Assembly: GCF_003461625.1 (NCBI RefSeq) | Contig: NZ_QTXL01000002.1 | Span: 99,992 to 163,991 of the forward strand | Origin: Clostridium sp. AF15-31 | Lineage (GTDB): Bacteria > Bacillota > Clostridia > Lachnospirales > Lachnospiraceae | Direction: 5' to 3' | DNA length: 64,000 nucleotides | Shown here: positions 17,160 to 26,582 of the stretch, in pieces | How positions within the stretch are numbered: the stretch's first letter is position 1 | Layout: every line of letters starts with the position of its first letter | The notes under the pieces: model-generated | Databases searched by the model: none | What the model saw: only the letters and a program-made list of their open reading frames with translations | Told to the model about the DNA's origin: nothing | Translations under genes and position numbers: made by a program

Positions 17160-18474
17160 ACCGATAGTAGCCATCGTTGGACGACCAAATGTAGGTAAAT
17201 CTACCCTGTTCAATGCACTGGCAGGAGAGAAAATTTCAATTGTAAAAGATACGCCCGGCGTAACCAGAGACAGAATCTATGCAGATGTGAGCTGGCTCGA
17301 TTATAATTTTACGATCATAGATACCGGTGGAATTGAGCCGGAAAGCGACAATATTATTTTAAAAAGTATGCGGGAGCAGGCAGAGATCGCCATTGAGACT
17401 GCTGATGTTATCATATTTATGACAGATGTCAGACAGGGACTTGTGGACGATGACCATAAGGTAGTCCAGATGCTCCGTAAATCAAAGAAGCCGGTGATCC
17501 TTGTTGTAAACAAGGTGGACAGCTTTGAGAAATATATGAATGATGTATATGAATTCTATAATCTCGGACTGGGTGATCCTGTTCCAATATCCGGTGCATC
17601 CAGACTTGGAATCGGAGATATGTTAGATGAGGTTGTGTCTCATTTTGATGAAGAATCAAAAAATGAAGAGGAAGATGACAGACCTAGAATTGCCATTATC
17701 GGTAAACCGAATGTAGGTAAGTCATCGATCATCAATAAGCTCCTGGGTGAGAACCGTGTGATCGTATCTGATATTGCCGGAACGACAAGAGATGCGATCG
17801 ATACCGAAATCGTCAGAAATGGAACGGAGTATGTGTTTATTGATACTGCAGGACTTCGAAGAAAGAGCAAGATCAAAGAAGATATTGAGCGTTACAGTAT
17901 CATCCGTACCGTATCTGCTGTTGAACGATGTAATGTAGCGGTTCTGGTCATTGATGCAACAGAGGGTATCACGGATCAGGATGCGAAGATCGCAGGTATT
18001 GCACATGAACGTGGAAAAGGTATGATCATCGTTGTAAACAAATGGGATGCTGTGGAAAAAGACGACAAGACCATTTATAAGTTTACAAAGGAGATCCGGG
18101 AAAAGCTGTCTTATATGCCTTATGCAGAGCTGTTATTCGTATCGGCAGCGACCGGACAAAGACTTCCGAAATTATTTGAAACAATCGATGCTGTCATCGA
18201 GAATCACTCGCTTCGTGTTGCGACCGGTGTATTGAACGAGATCATGACAGAAGCAGTTGCGATGCAGCAGCCACCTACAGATAAAGGTAAACGTCTGAAG
18301 CTGTTTTATATCACGCAGGTAGCGGTTAAGCCGCCTACATTTGTTATATTCGTAAATGATAAAGAACTGATGCATTTCTCTTATACACGTTATATTGAAA
18401 ACAAGATCAGAGAAGCATTTGGTTTCCGGGGAACACCTTTAAAATTTATTATCAGGGAGAGAAAAGAAAAATAA
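17152..18474 (+). CDS. der: Ribosome biogenesis GTPase Der (EngA)
   Basis: Tandem-GTPase assembly factor for the 50S subunit. 440 residues. The first G domain has '[17 protein letters not shown]', 'IIDTGG' and 'VVNKVDS'. After an acidic linker ('[14 protein letters not shown]'), the second G domain has '[17 protein letters not shown]', '[12 protein letters not shown]' and '[12 protein letters not shown]'. A C-terminal KH-like domain ends in '[16 protein letters not shown]'. It begins inside the upstream gene with an AGGAGG site. Its TAA overlaps the plsY ATG by one base, so plsY is translationally linked. Confidence 0.97.
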   Translation: MSKPIVAIVGRPNVGKSTLFNALAGEKISIVKDTPGVTRDRIYADVSWLDYNFTIIDTGGIEPESDNIILKSMREQAEIAIETADVIIFMTDVRQGLVDDDHKVVQMLRKSKKPVILVVNKVDSFEKYMNDVYEFYNLGLGDPVPISGASRLGIGDMLDEVVSHFDEESKNEEEDDRPRIAIIGKPNVGKSSIINKLLGENRVIVSDIAGTTRDAIDTEIVRNGTEYVFIDTAGLRRKSKIKEDIERYSIIRTVSAVERCNVAVLVIDATEGITDQDAKIAGIAHERGKGMIIVVNKWDAVEKDDKTIYKFTKEIREKLSYMPYAELLFVSAATGQRLPKLFETIDAVIENHSLRVATGVLNEIMTEAVAMQQPPTDKGKRLKLFYITQVAVKPPTFVIFVNDKELMHFSYTRYIENKIREAFGFRGTPLKFIIRERKEK

Positions 18475-19151
18475 TGTTAGTACTGGCGAGAATCATATGT
18501 CTGGTTGGAGGCTATTTCTTTGGTATCATCCAGACAAGCTATATTTACGGTAAATTACATGGTATTGATATAAGGGAATATGGAAGTGGTAATGCAGGAA
18601 CGACAAATGCACTCCGTGTACTTGGAAAGAAGGCTGGAGCAGTTGTATTCCTTGGAGATCTGTTTAAATCAGTGATCGCCTGCAGTATAACACATATCGT
18701 TATGAATGCTTTGTGTGTAGAAAATGTATATCTGTTTGTAATCTATACAGCGGCAGGCGTTGTACTTGGACATAATTTTCCGTTTTATATGCAGTTTAAA
18801 GGTGGTAAAGGAATTGCAGCGACATCCGGAATCGCAATCGGTTTACTGGATTGGAGAGTTGCGCTTATTGAACTAGGATTATTCGTATTCTGTGTGGTTG
18901 TAACCAAATATGTATCCGTAGGTTCTATCTGCCTTGTTCTGGGACTTTTAGTTTCCTATACAATATTTGCATATACAGGTTCTTATGGTTTTACATCCGA
19001 TTCGATGAAACTTGAAAGCTGCATTGTTTTAGGACTTATTACCTTGCTTGCAATCTATCGTCATAAACAGAATATTGTCAGATTGTTCAAAGGAACAGAG
19101 AATAAATTCTCTTTAAAGGGAAGAAATAAGACAACAGAAGAACAGGCATAG
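18474..19151 (+). CDS. plsY: Acyl-phosphate:glycerol-3-phosphate acyltransferase PlsY
   Basis: Integral membrane enzyme that makes lysophosphatidic acid from acyl-phosphate and glycerol-3-phosphate. 225 residues with five or more membrane helices and the three PlsY motifs: 'IREYGSGNAGTTNALRVLGKK', 'GHNFPFYMQFKGGKGIAAT' and the third-loop region near 'YRHKQNIVRLFKGTENKF'. Its substrate comes from PlsX (partial gene at 63098) and from GpsA, encoded right after it. It overlaps the der stop by one base. Confidence 0.95.
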   Translation: MLVLARIICLVGGYFFGIIQTSYIYGKLHGIDIREYGSGNAGTTNALRVLGKKAGAVVFLGDLFKSVIACSITHIVMNALCVENVYLFVIYTAAGVVLGHNFPFYMQFKGGKGIAATSGIAIGLLDWRVALIELGLFVFCVVVTKYVSVGSICLVLGLLVSYTIFAYTGSYGFTSDSMKLESCIVLGLITLLAIYRHKQNIVRLFKGTENKFSLKGRNKTTEEQA

Positions 19152-19202
19152 TATGTTAAATTATATCGACCACAAAGTTATATAGATGGAGAGGTATTTA
19201 AT

Positions 19203-20204
19203 ATGATTATAGGTATTTTAGGAGCAGGAAGTTGGGGATCTGCACTTGCAAACCTGCTGGCGGGGAATGGACATGATGTTACCGTCTGGTCCATTGATGA
19301 AAAAGAGATTGAAATGCTGAACACATACAGGGAGCAGAGGGATCGTCTTCCAGGTGTTCACCTGAATGAAACAATTACATTTACAACAGATCTGGAACAG
19401 ACGATAAAAGGAAAAAAAATGATCGTCTGTGCAGTTCCGTCCCCATTTATCCGGAGCACAGCAAAGAAGATCGCGCCTTACATTACAAACGATCAGTTGA
19501 TCGTCAATGTCAGCAAGGGTATTGAGGAGGCAACCCTGACTCCGATCGTAGAGATCATCGAGAGTGAGATCCCTGGAGCAAAGGTTGCAGTTCTTTCCGG
19601 ACCAAGCCATGCAGAGGAGGTTGGTATTGGTATTCCGACAACAGTAGTAGCCGGAGCGCGCGATATGGATACAGCTAAGCTGATCCAGAATACGTTTATG
19701 AATGATGTATTCCGTGTGTATACCAGTACAGATGTAACCGGAATCGAACTTGGCGGATCTGTTAAGAATGTTATTGCGCTGGCTGCAGGAATTACGGATG
19801 GTCTTGGTTTTGGAGATAATACGAAGGCAGCGTTAATGACCAGAGGAATGGCAGAGATCTTACGACTTGGAACTGCGATGGGAGCACATGTAGAGACACT
19901 TGCAGGTTTATCCGGTATGGGTGATCTGATCGTTACCTGTACGTCCAAGCACAGCCGTAACCGGAATGCCGGTTATCTGATCGGACAGGGCAAGAGCTAC
20001 AAAGAAGCAATGGCTGAGGTCAAGATGGTAGTAGAAGGGGTATATTCTGCAAAGGCGACACTGAAGCTTGCAAAGAAGTACGGAGTCGATATGCCGATCG
20101 TTGAAGAGGTAAATAAGGTATTATTCGAGGGCAAGCCTGCCTGTGAAGCAGTTGTCGATCTGCTTACCAGAGACAGAAAGGCAGAGATATCCGTAGAGGA
20201 GTAA
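19203..20204 (+). CDS. gpsA: Glycerol-3-phosphate dehydrogenase [NAD(P)+]
   Basis: Reduces dihydroxyacetone phosphate to sn-glycerol-3-phosphate, the backbone used by PlsY. 333 residues. The Rossmann motif 'GILGAGSWGSALANLLAGNGH' is at the N-terminus. 'VSKGIEEATL', 'VLSGPSHAEEVG', 'GSVKNVIALAAGITDGLGFG' (catalytic Lys) and 'LAGLSGMGDLIVTC' follow in order. A GAGAGG site precedes the ATG. The gap to plsY is 51 nt. A SigE-like promoter for spoIVA starts just after its stop codon. Confidence 0.96.
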   Translation: MIIGILGAGSWGSALANLLAGNGHDVTVWSIDEKEIEMLNTYREQRDRLPGVHLNETITFTTDLEQTIKGKKMIVCAVPSPFIRSTAKKIAPYITNDQLIVNVSKGIEEATLTPIVEIIESEIPGAKVAVLSGPSHAEEVGIGIPTTVVAGARDMDTAKLIQNTFMNDVFRVYTSTDVTGIELGGSVKNVIALAAGITDGLGFGDNTKAALMTRGMAEILRLGTAMGAHVETLAGLSGMGDLIVTCTSKHSRNRNAGYLIGQGKSYKEAMAEVKMVVEGVYSAKATLKLAKKYGVDMPIVEEVNKVLFEGKPACEAVVDLLTRDRKAEISVEE

Positions 20205-20211
20205 GTTTTTG

Positions 20212-20240
20212 ACATACTTGTAAAAGCACTTTCATATATT
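20212..20240 (+). promoter_or_regulatory. Putative SigE promoter for spoIVA
   Basis: ACATACT (20212-20218), 14-nt spacer, CATATATT (20233-20240). It resembles the SigE consensus (kmATATT-N14-CATAnAnT), missing about three positions. spoIVA is a SigE gene in Bacillus, which supports it. The leader would be about 100 nt. Confidence 0.5.
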
Positions 20241-20348
20241 ACTTATATGATAATCTTTACATAGGAAACAGATTTTGTATTTCCATTTTTATATGATACA
20301 AATACAGGAGCAGAAACGGAAAATGTGTAAGAAATGCAGGAGGTATAT

Positions 20349-21821
20349 ATGGGAGGCTTTAATGTGTACAACGACATCAATGCCAGAACAAATGGTGAAA
20401 TTTACATAGGTGTTGTAGGTCCGGTACGAACCGGAAAATCAACATTTATCAAACGGTTTATGGAAATGATGGTCATTCCAAATATAAAAGATGAGAATGA
20501 CCGTGAGATTGCGCTGGATGAAATGCCACAGTCTGCGTCCGGTAAGACGATCATGACGACAGAACCCAAATTCATACCAAAAGAAGGCGTCGAGATCCGG
20601 GTAGATGATGAGATCGATATGCGTGTCCGGCTGATCGACTGCGTTGGCTATGTTGTAGATGGAGCGGAAGGTCAGATGGAGGATGGAAAAGAACGGATGG
20701 TCAAGACTCCATGGTTTGATTATGATATTCCATTTGCAAAAGCGGCAGAGATCGGAACCAGGAAGGTGATCAACAGTCATTCAACGATCGGGATCGTGGT
20801 GACCTGTGATGGCAGCTTTGGCGATCTGGCAAGAGAAAACTATCTTGCAGCAGAAGAGAAAACGATAGCGGAATTAAAAGCTATTGGAAAGCCGTTTGTG
20901 ATCCTGTTGAATTCAAACCGGCCGGGAGCAAATGAAACAAAAGAGCTTGCAGCAACGATGGTAGATAAATACGATGTTGCGGTTCTTCCCGTAAACTGTG
21001 ATCAGTTGAGTAGGAATGATATCAATGCGATCTTTACTTCGATGCTGTACAGTTTTCCGATCACCTGTATTAATTTTGTGATACCAAAGTGGCTGGAGGT
21101 ATCCGAGAATGACAACAAGATCAAAAAGAGTGTGATCGAGAATGCCATGGACATCATGAACAGCAACCAGCACATATATGATATGGTTCATTTTGCTTTT
21201 CCGGAAAATGAATATGTGGAAAAGTATACATATAACAATGTAAATCTTGCAGACGGTTCGCTGAGTGTTCAGGTTACGATCTATGGAAGATATTATTATG
21301 AGATGCTTTCCGATATGCTTGGGACAGAGATCCATAATGAGTATGATTTTATTACAGAGATCAAAGATATGGCAGAAAAGAAAAAGTTCTGCAATGGGGT
21401 TATAAATGCACTTGACAGTGTGAAAAATGGCGGTTATGGTCTGGTAATGCCGGAAAAGAAAGATATTACACTGGAAACACCGGAGCTGATCAAGGCAGGT
21501 AACAAATATGGAGTAAAGATCAAAGCAGAAGCACCATCGGTTCATATGATCAAAGCGAATATCACAACAGAGATCGCCCCGATCGTTGGCACGAAGGAGC
21601 AGGCGGAGGATCTGGTCGAATATATCAAAACAAGCACCGGAGAGAATGGAGAAGATATCTGGGATGTGAATATCTTTGGCAAGTCGATCGAGCAGCTTGT
21701 AGAGGATGGATTAAATACAAAGACCAATAAGATGAATGTAGAAAGCAAGCAGAAGCTTCAGGATACCATGGAGAAGATTGTAAATGATGGAAATGGCGGA
21801 CTGGTCTGCATTATTATATAG
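20349..21821 (+). CDS. spoIVA: Stage IV sporulation protein A (spore coat morphogenetic ATPase)
   Basis: Polymerising ATPase that forms the basement layer of the spore coat on the forespore surface and is made in the mother cell. 490 residues from the ATG at 20349, chosen because GCAGGAGGT (20336-20344) lies 5 nt before it and would cover the upstream ATG at 20334. The N-terminus 'MGGFNVYNDINARTNGEIY' is diagnostic. Walker A is 'GPVRTGKST' with Lys30. 'LIDCVGYVVDGAEG' is the Walker B/switch region. The C-terminal part ends in 'GGLVCIII', like other SpoIVA proteins. It shows that the organism is, or descends from, a spore former. Confidence 0.97.
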   Translation: MGGFNVYNDINARTNGEIYIGVVGPVRTGKSTFIKRFMEMMVIPNIKDENDREIALDEMPQSASGKTIMTTEPKFIPKEGVEIRVDDEIDMRVRLIDCVGYVVDGAEGQMEDGKERMVKTPWFDYDIPFAKAAEIGTRKVINSHSTIGIVVTCDGSFGDLARENYLAAEEKTIAELKAIGKPFVILLNSNRPGANETKELAATMVDKYDVAVLPVNCDQLSRNDINAIFTSMLYSFPITCINFVIPKWLEVSENDNKIKKSVIENAMDIMNSNQHIYDMVHFAFPENEYVEKYTYNNVNLADGSLSVQVTIYGRYYYEMLSDMLGTEIHNEYDFITEIKDMAEKKKFCNGVINALDSVKNGGYGLVMPEKKDITLETPELIKAGNKYGVKIKAEAPSVHMIKANITTEIAPIVGTKEQAEDLVEYIKTSTGENGEDIWDVNIFGKSIEQLVEDGLNTKTNKMNVESKQKLQDTMEKIVNDGNGGLVCIII

Positions 21822-21882
21822 GCATACAGAGAACAGATGCGAAAAACCTTGATGGCGTCTGTATGGGATAAAGGGAGACAAT

Positions 21883-22770
21883 ATGTCGGCAATCGATGTA
21901 AAACTGAATGTATTTGAAGGACCACTTGATCTGCTCCTTCATCTGATCGAAAAGAATAAAGTAAATATTTATGATATACCGATTGTAACGATCACAGAGC
22001 AATATCTGGATTATGTGAATCATATGGAAGAGGAAGACCTGGATATTATGAGTGAATTCCTGGTCATGGCGGCGACTCTGATCCGTATCAAGTCCAAGAT
22101 GCTTCTTCCAAAGGTGACAGAAGAGGATGAAGAGGAAGAGGATCCGAGAGAGAAACTTGTCCGCAGATTGCTGGAGTACAAGATGTACAAATATGCGGCA
22201 AGTGAGCTGAAAGATCTGGAGCTTGACGGTGCAAAGGCATTTTATAAAAAAGAAAGCATTCCTGCCGAGGTAAAAAATTTCAAGCCGACAGTGGATCCGG
22301 TTGCTTTGATCTCGGAATATGATATGAATCTGGAAAAACTAAACGAGATCTTCAAATCTGTGATGCGGAAACAGGTTGAAAAGGTAGATCCGATCCGTAG
22401 TAAGTTCAAAAATATCGAGAGAGAGGAGATCTCACTGGAAGCAAAGATGGCGGAGGTTCGGGAACAGGTTCGCGGACTTGCAGGCATCAATTTCCGGACA
22501 CTGCTTGAAATGCAGGCATCGAGATCGAATATTATCGTAACATTTCTTGCAATATTAGAGCTTATGAAGATTGGAGCCATTCAGATCCGGCAGGAAGAGA
22601 TATTTGGAGAGATCATCATTGATTCCAGAGATGACATTGCTGCATATGAGTTGAATAGCCAGAATACTGATACAGATAAAACAGATGCAGATGTGCCGGA
22701 TTCAATAGAGACAAATGCAGAAACCATTCATCAGGCAGATGGTGAAGCCAATGAGACAGAACGAGGATAA
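21883..22770 (+). CDS. scpA: Segregation and condensation protein A
   Basis: Kleisin subunit that bridges the SMC heads in bacterial condensin. 295 residues. The N-terminus 'KLNVFEGPLDLLLHLIEKNK' and 'IVTITEQYLDYV' match ScpA, and the C-terminal winged-helix region includes 'VTFLAILELMKIGAI'. The middle is charged and coiled. The last 50 residues are a Thr/Asp/Glu-rich tail. A GGGAGAC site precedes the ATG. scpB starts one base after its stop codon. Confidence 0.95.
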   Translation: MSAIDVKLNVFEGPLDLLLHLIEKNKVNIYDIPIVTITEQYLDYVNHMEEEDLDIMSEFLVMAATLIRIKSKMLLPKVTEEDEEEEDPREKLVRRLLEYKMYKYAASELKDLELDGAKAFYKKESIPAEVKNFKPTVDPVALISEYDMNLEKLNEIFKSVMRKQVEKVDPIRSKFKNIEREEISLEAKMAEVREQVRGLAGINFRTLLEMQASRSNIIVTFLAILELMKIGAIQIRQEEIFGEIIIDSRDDIAAYELNSQNTDTDKTDADVPDSIETNAETIHQADGEANETERG

Positions 22771-22771
22771 G

Positions 22772-23446
22772 ATGGGTATGGGTGAGATAAAAGAAAACGA
22801 AGCAACAGTAAATGAGATGACACAGGAAAATGTAGAAGAACAGCCGGTAGTTTATAAAGAATACAGTACAGAATATCTGGTTTCTGCAGTTGAAGCAATC
22901 CTGTTTTCCATTGGGGAGTCTGTGTCAGTAGATCGACTGGCTAAGGCACTGGAGATGGAGACAAAGAAGCTGTCCAAGCAGATGGAAGAGGTGTTGGAAA
23001 TTTATAACCAGTCTGACCGGGGCATTAAGATGGTCGAGCTTGAAAATGCATATCAGTTGTGTACCAGAAATGAGTACTACGATGTGTTGACAAAGGTTGT
23101 CTGTACACCGAAGAAACCAAATCTGACGGATGTACTGCTTGAAACCCTGTCGATCGTTGCCTATAAGCAGCCGATCACCAGACCGGAGATTGAAGCCATC
23201 CGTGGAGTTTCCTGTGCACATGCGATCAATAAGCTGATGGAATACGGACTGGTAGATGAGGTTGGACGATTGGATGCTCCGGGACGACCGATCCTGTTTG
23301 GAACGACAGAGGAATTCCTGCGAAGCTTCGGCGTTGCATCGACAGAGGAGCTTCCGATGATCAGTCCGGATAAGATCGAGGACTTTAAGAAGGAAGCGCA
23401 GGAAGAGGCAAATGAGATCACACTCGGGCTGGATAACGAGTCATAA
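22772..23446 (+). CDS. scpB: Segregation and condensation protein B
   Basis: Winged-helix dimer that binds ScpA in the SMC-ScpAB complex. 224 residues from the ATG at 22772. The frame is open to 22715, but that would run deep into scpA, and a GAGG lies about 6 nt before 22772. After a polar N-terminal extension (about 30 residues) come 'VSAVEAILFSIGESVSVDRLA' style helices, 'LLETLSIVAYKQPITRPEIE' and 'VDEVGRLDAPGRPILFGTT', all typical ScpB. It directly follows scpA. Confidence 0.94.
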   Translation: MGMGEIKENEATVNEMTQENVEEQPVVYKEYSTEYLVSAVEAILFSIGESVSVDRLAKALEMETKKLSKQMEEVLEIYNQSDRGIKMVELENAYQLCTRNEYYDVLTKVVCTPKKPNLTDVLLETLSIVAYKQPITRPEIEAIRGVSCAHAINKLMEYGLVDEVGRLDAPGRPILFGTTEEFLRSFGVASTEELPMISPDKIEDFKKEAQEEANEITLGLDNES

Positions 23447-23500
23447 AACCGACAGATCCGGAATATATTTTTATGAAGAAAGAATATATCCGGTGATCGT

Positions 23501-24862
23501 ATGTTAGGGTTATATTTCAAATATCATAAAAGAAAACAGAAACCTGCAGGAAGAAGGCGACAGAAGATTCCCGCAGGTTTTCTGTTTGCATGGATCCTTG
23601 TTGCTGCAGTATTGCTCTGTTCTGTGATTCCTGCGAAAGCATTTGTGATGCAGCCGCAGCAGCAAAGGATAGTTCATTGGAATGACCGCAGCAAACAGAA
23701 CAGCAATACCCTTCAGGTAGATACAGAGCAAAAGATCACAGACAATGATCTTCATGCACTGTCGGCTGTTCTGATGGATGGAGAAAACGGCAGGATCCTG
23801 TATGATAAAGCAGGTGAAGAAGTTCGTGCAAATGCCAGTACAACGAAGATCCTTACCTGTATTTTGGCACTTGAATATGGTGATCTGGACGATACGGTGG
23901 TCGTATCTTCCTATGCAGCAAAGATGCCGGATGTACAGCTTAATATCAGAGAGGGAGAGGAATATAAATTAAAAGATCTTCTGTATTCGCTGATGCTGGA
24001 AAGCCATAATGACAGTGCAGTTGCGATCGCAGAGCATATTGGCGGAAGTGTGGAACAATTTGCGGAGCTGATGAATCAGAAGGCAGAGGATATTGGCTGC
24101 ATGAAGACACATTTTATTACGCCAAATGGCTTAGATGCAAAGGATGAACATGGAATACACGGAACAACGGCTGCTGACCTGGCTCGGATCCTGCGGTATT
24201 GTATCAAAGAGTCGCCTGAAAAGGATACATTTCTTACGATCACAAGAACGTCTGTCTATTCTTTTACCAATCTTGCAGGAACCAGAAGCTTTACCTGCAA
24301 TAATCATAATGCATTTCTGAATATGATGGATGGAGCACTGACAGGTAAGACCGGATTTACAGGAACAGCCGGTTACTGTTATGTTGGAGCGTTAGAAAGG
24401 GATGGAAAGCTGTTCATCGTAGCTTTGCTTGGATGCGGCTGGCCGGGGAATAAAACCTATAAATGGGCAGATACGAAAAAGCTTATGAACTATGGACTGG
24501 ATCATTATCAGGAACATACCATAAAAGATGATATCCTGCAAAAAACGAACATTCCTATTCAGTATGATTCCAATTACAGAAAACAGCAGGATGCAGAAAA
24601 GGACACGATCGCATGGGACTGCAATTTTTCAGAAACATTGTTGCTGCGGGAAGATGAGCAGATCACTGTCCGGTATATTCTGCCGGAGAAACTTGGACTT
24701 CCGTTGCAGACCGGGATGCAGATTGGTTCCGTTGTTCTGTCAATTAACGGTAAGGTCTATGCTATTTATCCGGTATTTATTACAGAAACAATATCCGGAA
24801 TGACATGGAAGGATTTTATAAGTGGGTATATAAAGTATTATATTGACAGAAATTATTCCTGA
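23501..24862 (+). CDS. dacF: D-alanyl-D-alanine carboxypeptidase (DacF-like)
   Basis: Low-molecular-weight penicillin-binding protein that trims the terminal D-Ala from peptidoglycan pentapeptides. 453 residues. A long basic N-terminus and membrane helix (about 25-46, ending near 'PAKA') act as a signal. The S11 domain has Ser113 in 'ASTTK', 'ESHND' (Ser168-x-Asn170) and 'GKTG' (Lys283). A C-terminal beta domain follows. A near-palindrome overlaps the translation start region (about 23458-23493). Neighbouring spoIVA and dpaA suggest a sporulation role like DacF, but vegetative DacA function cannot be excluded; a second S11 enzyme is at 46692. Confidence 0.85.
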   Translation: MLGLYFKYHKRKQKPAGRRRQKIPAGFLFAWILVAAVLLCSVIPAKAFVMQPQQQRIVHWNDRSKQNSNTLQVDTEQKITDNDLHALSAVLMDGENGRILYDKAGEEVRANASTTKILTCILALEYGDLDDTVVVSSYAAKMPDVQLNIREGEEYKLKDLLYSLMLESHNDSAVAIAEHIGGSVEQFAELMNQKAEDIGCMKTHFITPNGLDAKDEHGIHGTTAADLARILRYCIKESPEKDTFLTITRTSVYSFTNLAGTRSFTCNNHNAFLNMMDGALTGKTGFTGTAGYCYVGALERDGKLFIVALLGCGWPGNKTYKWADTKKLMNYGLDHYQEHTIKDDILQKTNIPIQYDSNYRKQQDAEKDTIAWDCNFSETLLLREDEQITVRYILPEKLGLPLQTGMQIGSVVLSINGKVYAIYPVFITETISGMTWKDFISGYIKYYIDRNYS

Positions 24863-24958
24863 TCGTTGAATTATAGTTGTAGTATACGGGCAACAGATGA
24901 CAGGTTACTATATAATATGGAGTATAAGATTGATGAAAAGAAACAGGGAGGTTATTAT

Positions 24959-25816
24959 TTGAAACAGTTTGTTGTAGTGGGTGGTGACCTGCGTTGCCAC
25001 TATCTGGTCTTATATTTAAAAGAACAGGGCTATTCGGTTTTTACATGGAAGGTGCCGGAACTTGCAGATACCGGAGAAAAATTACAGGATATAATTGGAA
25101 ATCTCAAGACCGATGATACTTTAAAAGAAACCGGGCTGTTGCTTCCGGTTCCGGTTACAAAGGACGGAATCCATATCAATGGCTGCTCAGGGCTTACGGC
25201 AGAAGCACTTGCTTTCATGGTGGGGGACTTTGGTCTGGTATGTGGGGGCGTGATCTCACAGGAACTGACAAAAGCCTGTGCAGAATCAGGTATACCATGT
25301 CATGATTATATGAAAGATGACTGTGTTGCACTAAAAAATGCGGTTGCAACGGCAGAAGGTGCGATCACGGAAAGCTTTATGATGAGTGATATCAATATAG
25401 AAAACAGCAAATGTCTGGTTACCGGTTATGGAAGATGCGGGCGTGTCCTTGCACAGAAGCTGCTTCGTATGGGAGCGGAGGTGACGGTTACAGCCAGAAG
25501 TGTGGAAGCCTGTATTAAGGCAGCCATGGGAGACTGCCATACGATATTGTTGAATCAGTTGGCTTCCTGTGAAAAGCTGGATACATTTGATTTCTGTTAC
25601 AATACGATACCGGCGCCTGTGCTTGATCGGGCAGTCTTGTCAAAGCTTCGTCCGGATGTTGTTATCTTGGATATAGCATCCAAACCGGGCGGAACGGATT
25701 TTGCATATCTGGATGAGCAGGGGATCTGTTATAAACACAGTCTGGGGATTCCGGGACGGTATTCACCAAAAACTTCCGGTGAGATTCTGGGCGAGGCAGT
25801 TTTGTCGTATCTCTGA
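24959..25816 (+). CDS. dpaA: Dipicolinate synthase subunit A (SpoVFA/DpaA)
   Basis: With DpaB converts dihydroxy-tetrahydrodipicolinate to dipicolinic acid, the calcium chelator stored in the spore core. 285 residues with an N-terminal domain ('FVVVGGDLRCHYLVLYLKEQ') and a C-terminal Rossmann domain ('CLVTGYGRCGRVLAQKLLRM'), then 'VVILDIASKPGGTDF' and 'LGIPGRYSPKTSGEI', all typical of SpoVFA. The frame is open to 24866, but homology and an AGGGAGGT (24945-24952) fix a TTG start at 24959. dpaB follows after an unusually wide gap of about 180 nt. Confidence 0.93.
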   Translation: MKQFVVVGGDLRCHYLVLYLKEQGYSVFTWKVPELADTGEKLQDIIGNLKTDDTLKETGLLLPVPVTKDGIHINGCSGLTAEALAFMVGDFGLVCGGVISQELTKACAESGIPCHDYMKDDCVALKNAVATAEGAITESFMMSDINIENSKCLVTGYGRCGRVLAQKLLRMGAEVTVTARSVEACIKAAMGDCHTILLNQLASCEKLDTFDFCYNTIPAPVLDRAVLSKLRPDVVILDIASKPGGTDFAYLDEQGICYKHSLGIPGRYSPKTSGEILGEAVLSYL

Positions 25817-25826
25817 TAAAACAGTC

Positions 25827-25853
25827 ACATAATTTATGATCCTGCATATACTA
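25827..25853 (+). promoter_or_regulatory. Putative SigK promoter for dpaB
   Basis: CATATACTA (25845-25853) matches the SigK -10 pattern CATAnnnTA exactly, with AC (25827-25828) 16 nt upstream as the -35. In Bacillus the spoVF operon is SigK-controlled. No equally good site was seen before dpaA. Confidence 0.45.
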
Positions 25854-25888
25854 TAATAAACATAAAATCATTGTCAGGCAGTAGTATT

Positions 25889-25921
25889 TGTCTGGTTCTG
25901 TTAAATAGTTGGAACCAGACA
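25889..25921. repeat. 10-bp inverted repeat in the dpaA-dpaB gap
   Basis: TGTCTGGTTC (25889-25898) pairs perfectly with GAACCAGACA (25912-25921), with a 13-nt loop. No T-run follows. It lies downstream of the putative SigK promoter, so it would fold in the dpaB leader. Confidence 0.6.
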
Positions 25922-25997
25922 CAACAGCTTGGAATTGATAAAACAGTATGGATCAGAATGATTTTATGGATTGTATTGAATGGAAAGGATTATAGAT

Positions 25998-26582
25998 ATG
26001 AGTTTATCAGGGTGCAATTGCGGCGTTGCAATAACCGGTTCGTTTTGTACTTTTGATAAAGTAAAGATAGAGATAGAGGAAATGACAAAGCTTGGAATAT
26101 CGGTATATCCGATCTTCTCCGAGCGGTCGGCAACCTACGATACCAGATTTGGTAAAGGCGATACATTTGTAAAGGACATTCAGAGAATCACAGGGAAGCA
26201 TGGAATCTTTACGATACAGGAAGCGGAACCGATCGGACCAAAAGCATATCTGGATGTACTGGTGATCGCTCCTTGTACAGGCAACACACTTGCAAAGTTA
26301 TGTAACGGTATCACGGATTCTCCGGTGCTGATGGCAGCGAAGGCGCATATCAGAAATAATAAACCGCTGATCATCAGCATTTCAACAAATGATGCGATGG
26401 GGATGAATTTTAAGAATATCGGAATGTTGATGAATATGAAGAATATTTATTTTGTTCCATTTTATCAGGATGATCCGGTAAAGAAGCCGAATTCCCTGAT
26501 CGGAAAACTGTCCATGATACCGGAGACGATAGAGGAGGCTTTAAAGGGGAAGCAGCTTCAGCCGGTGTTATGTGACAAATAA
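25998..26582 (+). CDS. dpaB: Dipicolinate synthase subunit B (SpoVFB/DpaB)
   Basis: Flavoprotein-like subunit of dipicolinate synthase. 194 residues from ATG 25998; an in-frame ATG at 25980 is covered by the AAAGGA site that serves the later one. 'GVAITGSFCTFDKV', 'PIFSERSATYDTRFG', 'LVIAPCTGNTLAKLCNGITD' and 'MNFKNIGMLMNMKNIYFVPF' match SpoVFB. It is separated from dpaA by a gap holding its own promoter-like sequence and a hairpin. Its stop codon lies within the first bases of a 240-nt rod-like inverted repeat. Confidence 0.94.
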   Translation: MSLSGCNCGVAITGSFCTFDKVKIEIEEMTKLGISVYPIFSERSATYDTRFGKGDTFVKDIQRITGKHGIFTIQEAEPIGPKAYLDVLVIAPCTGNTLAKLCNGITDSPVLMAAKAHIRNNKPLIISISTNDAMGMNFKNIGMLMNMKNIYFVPFYQDDPVKKPNSLIGKLSMIPETIEEALKGKQLQPVLCDK

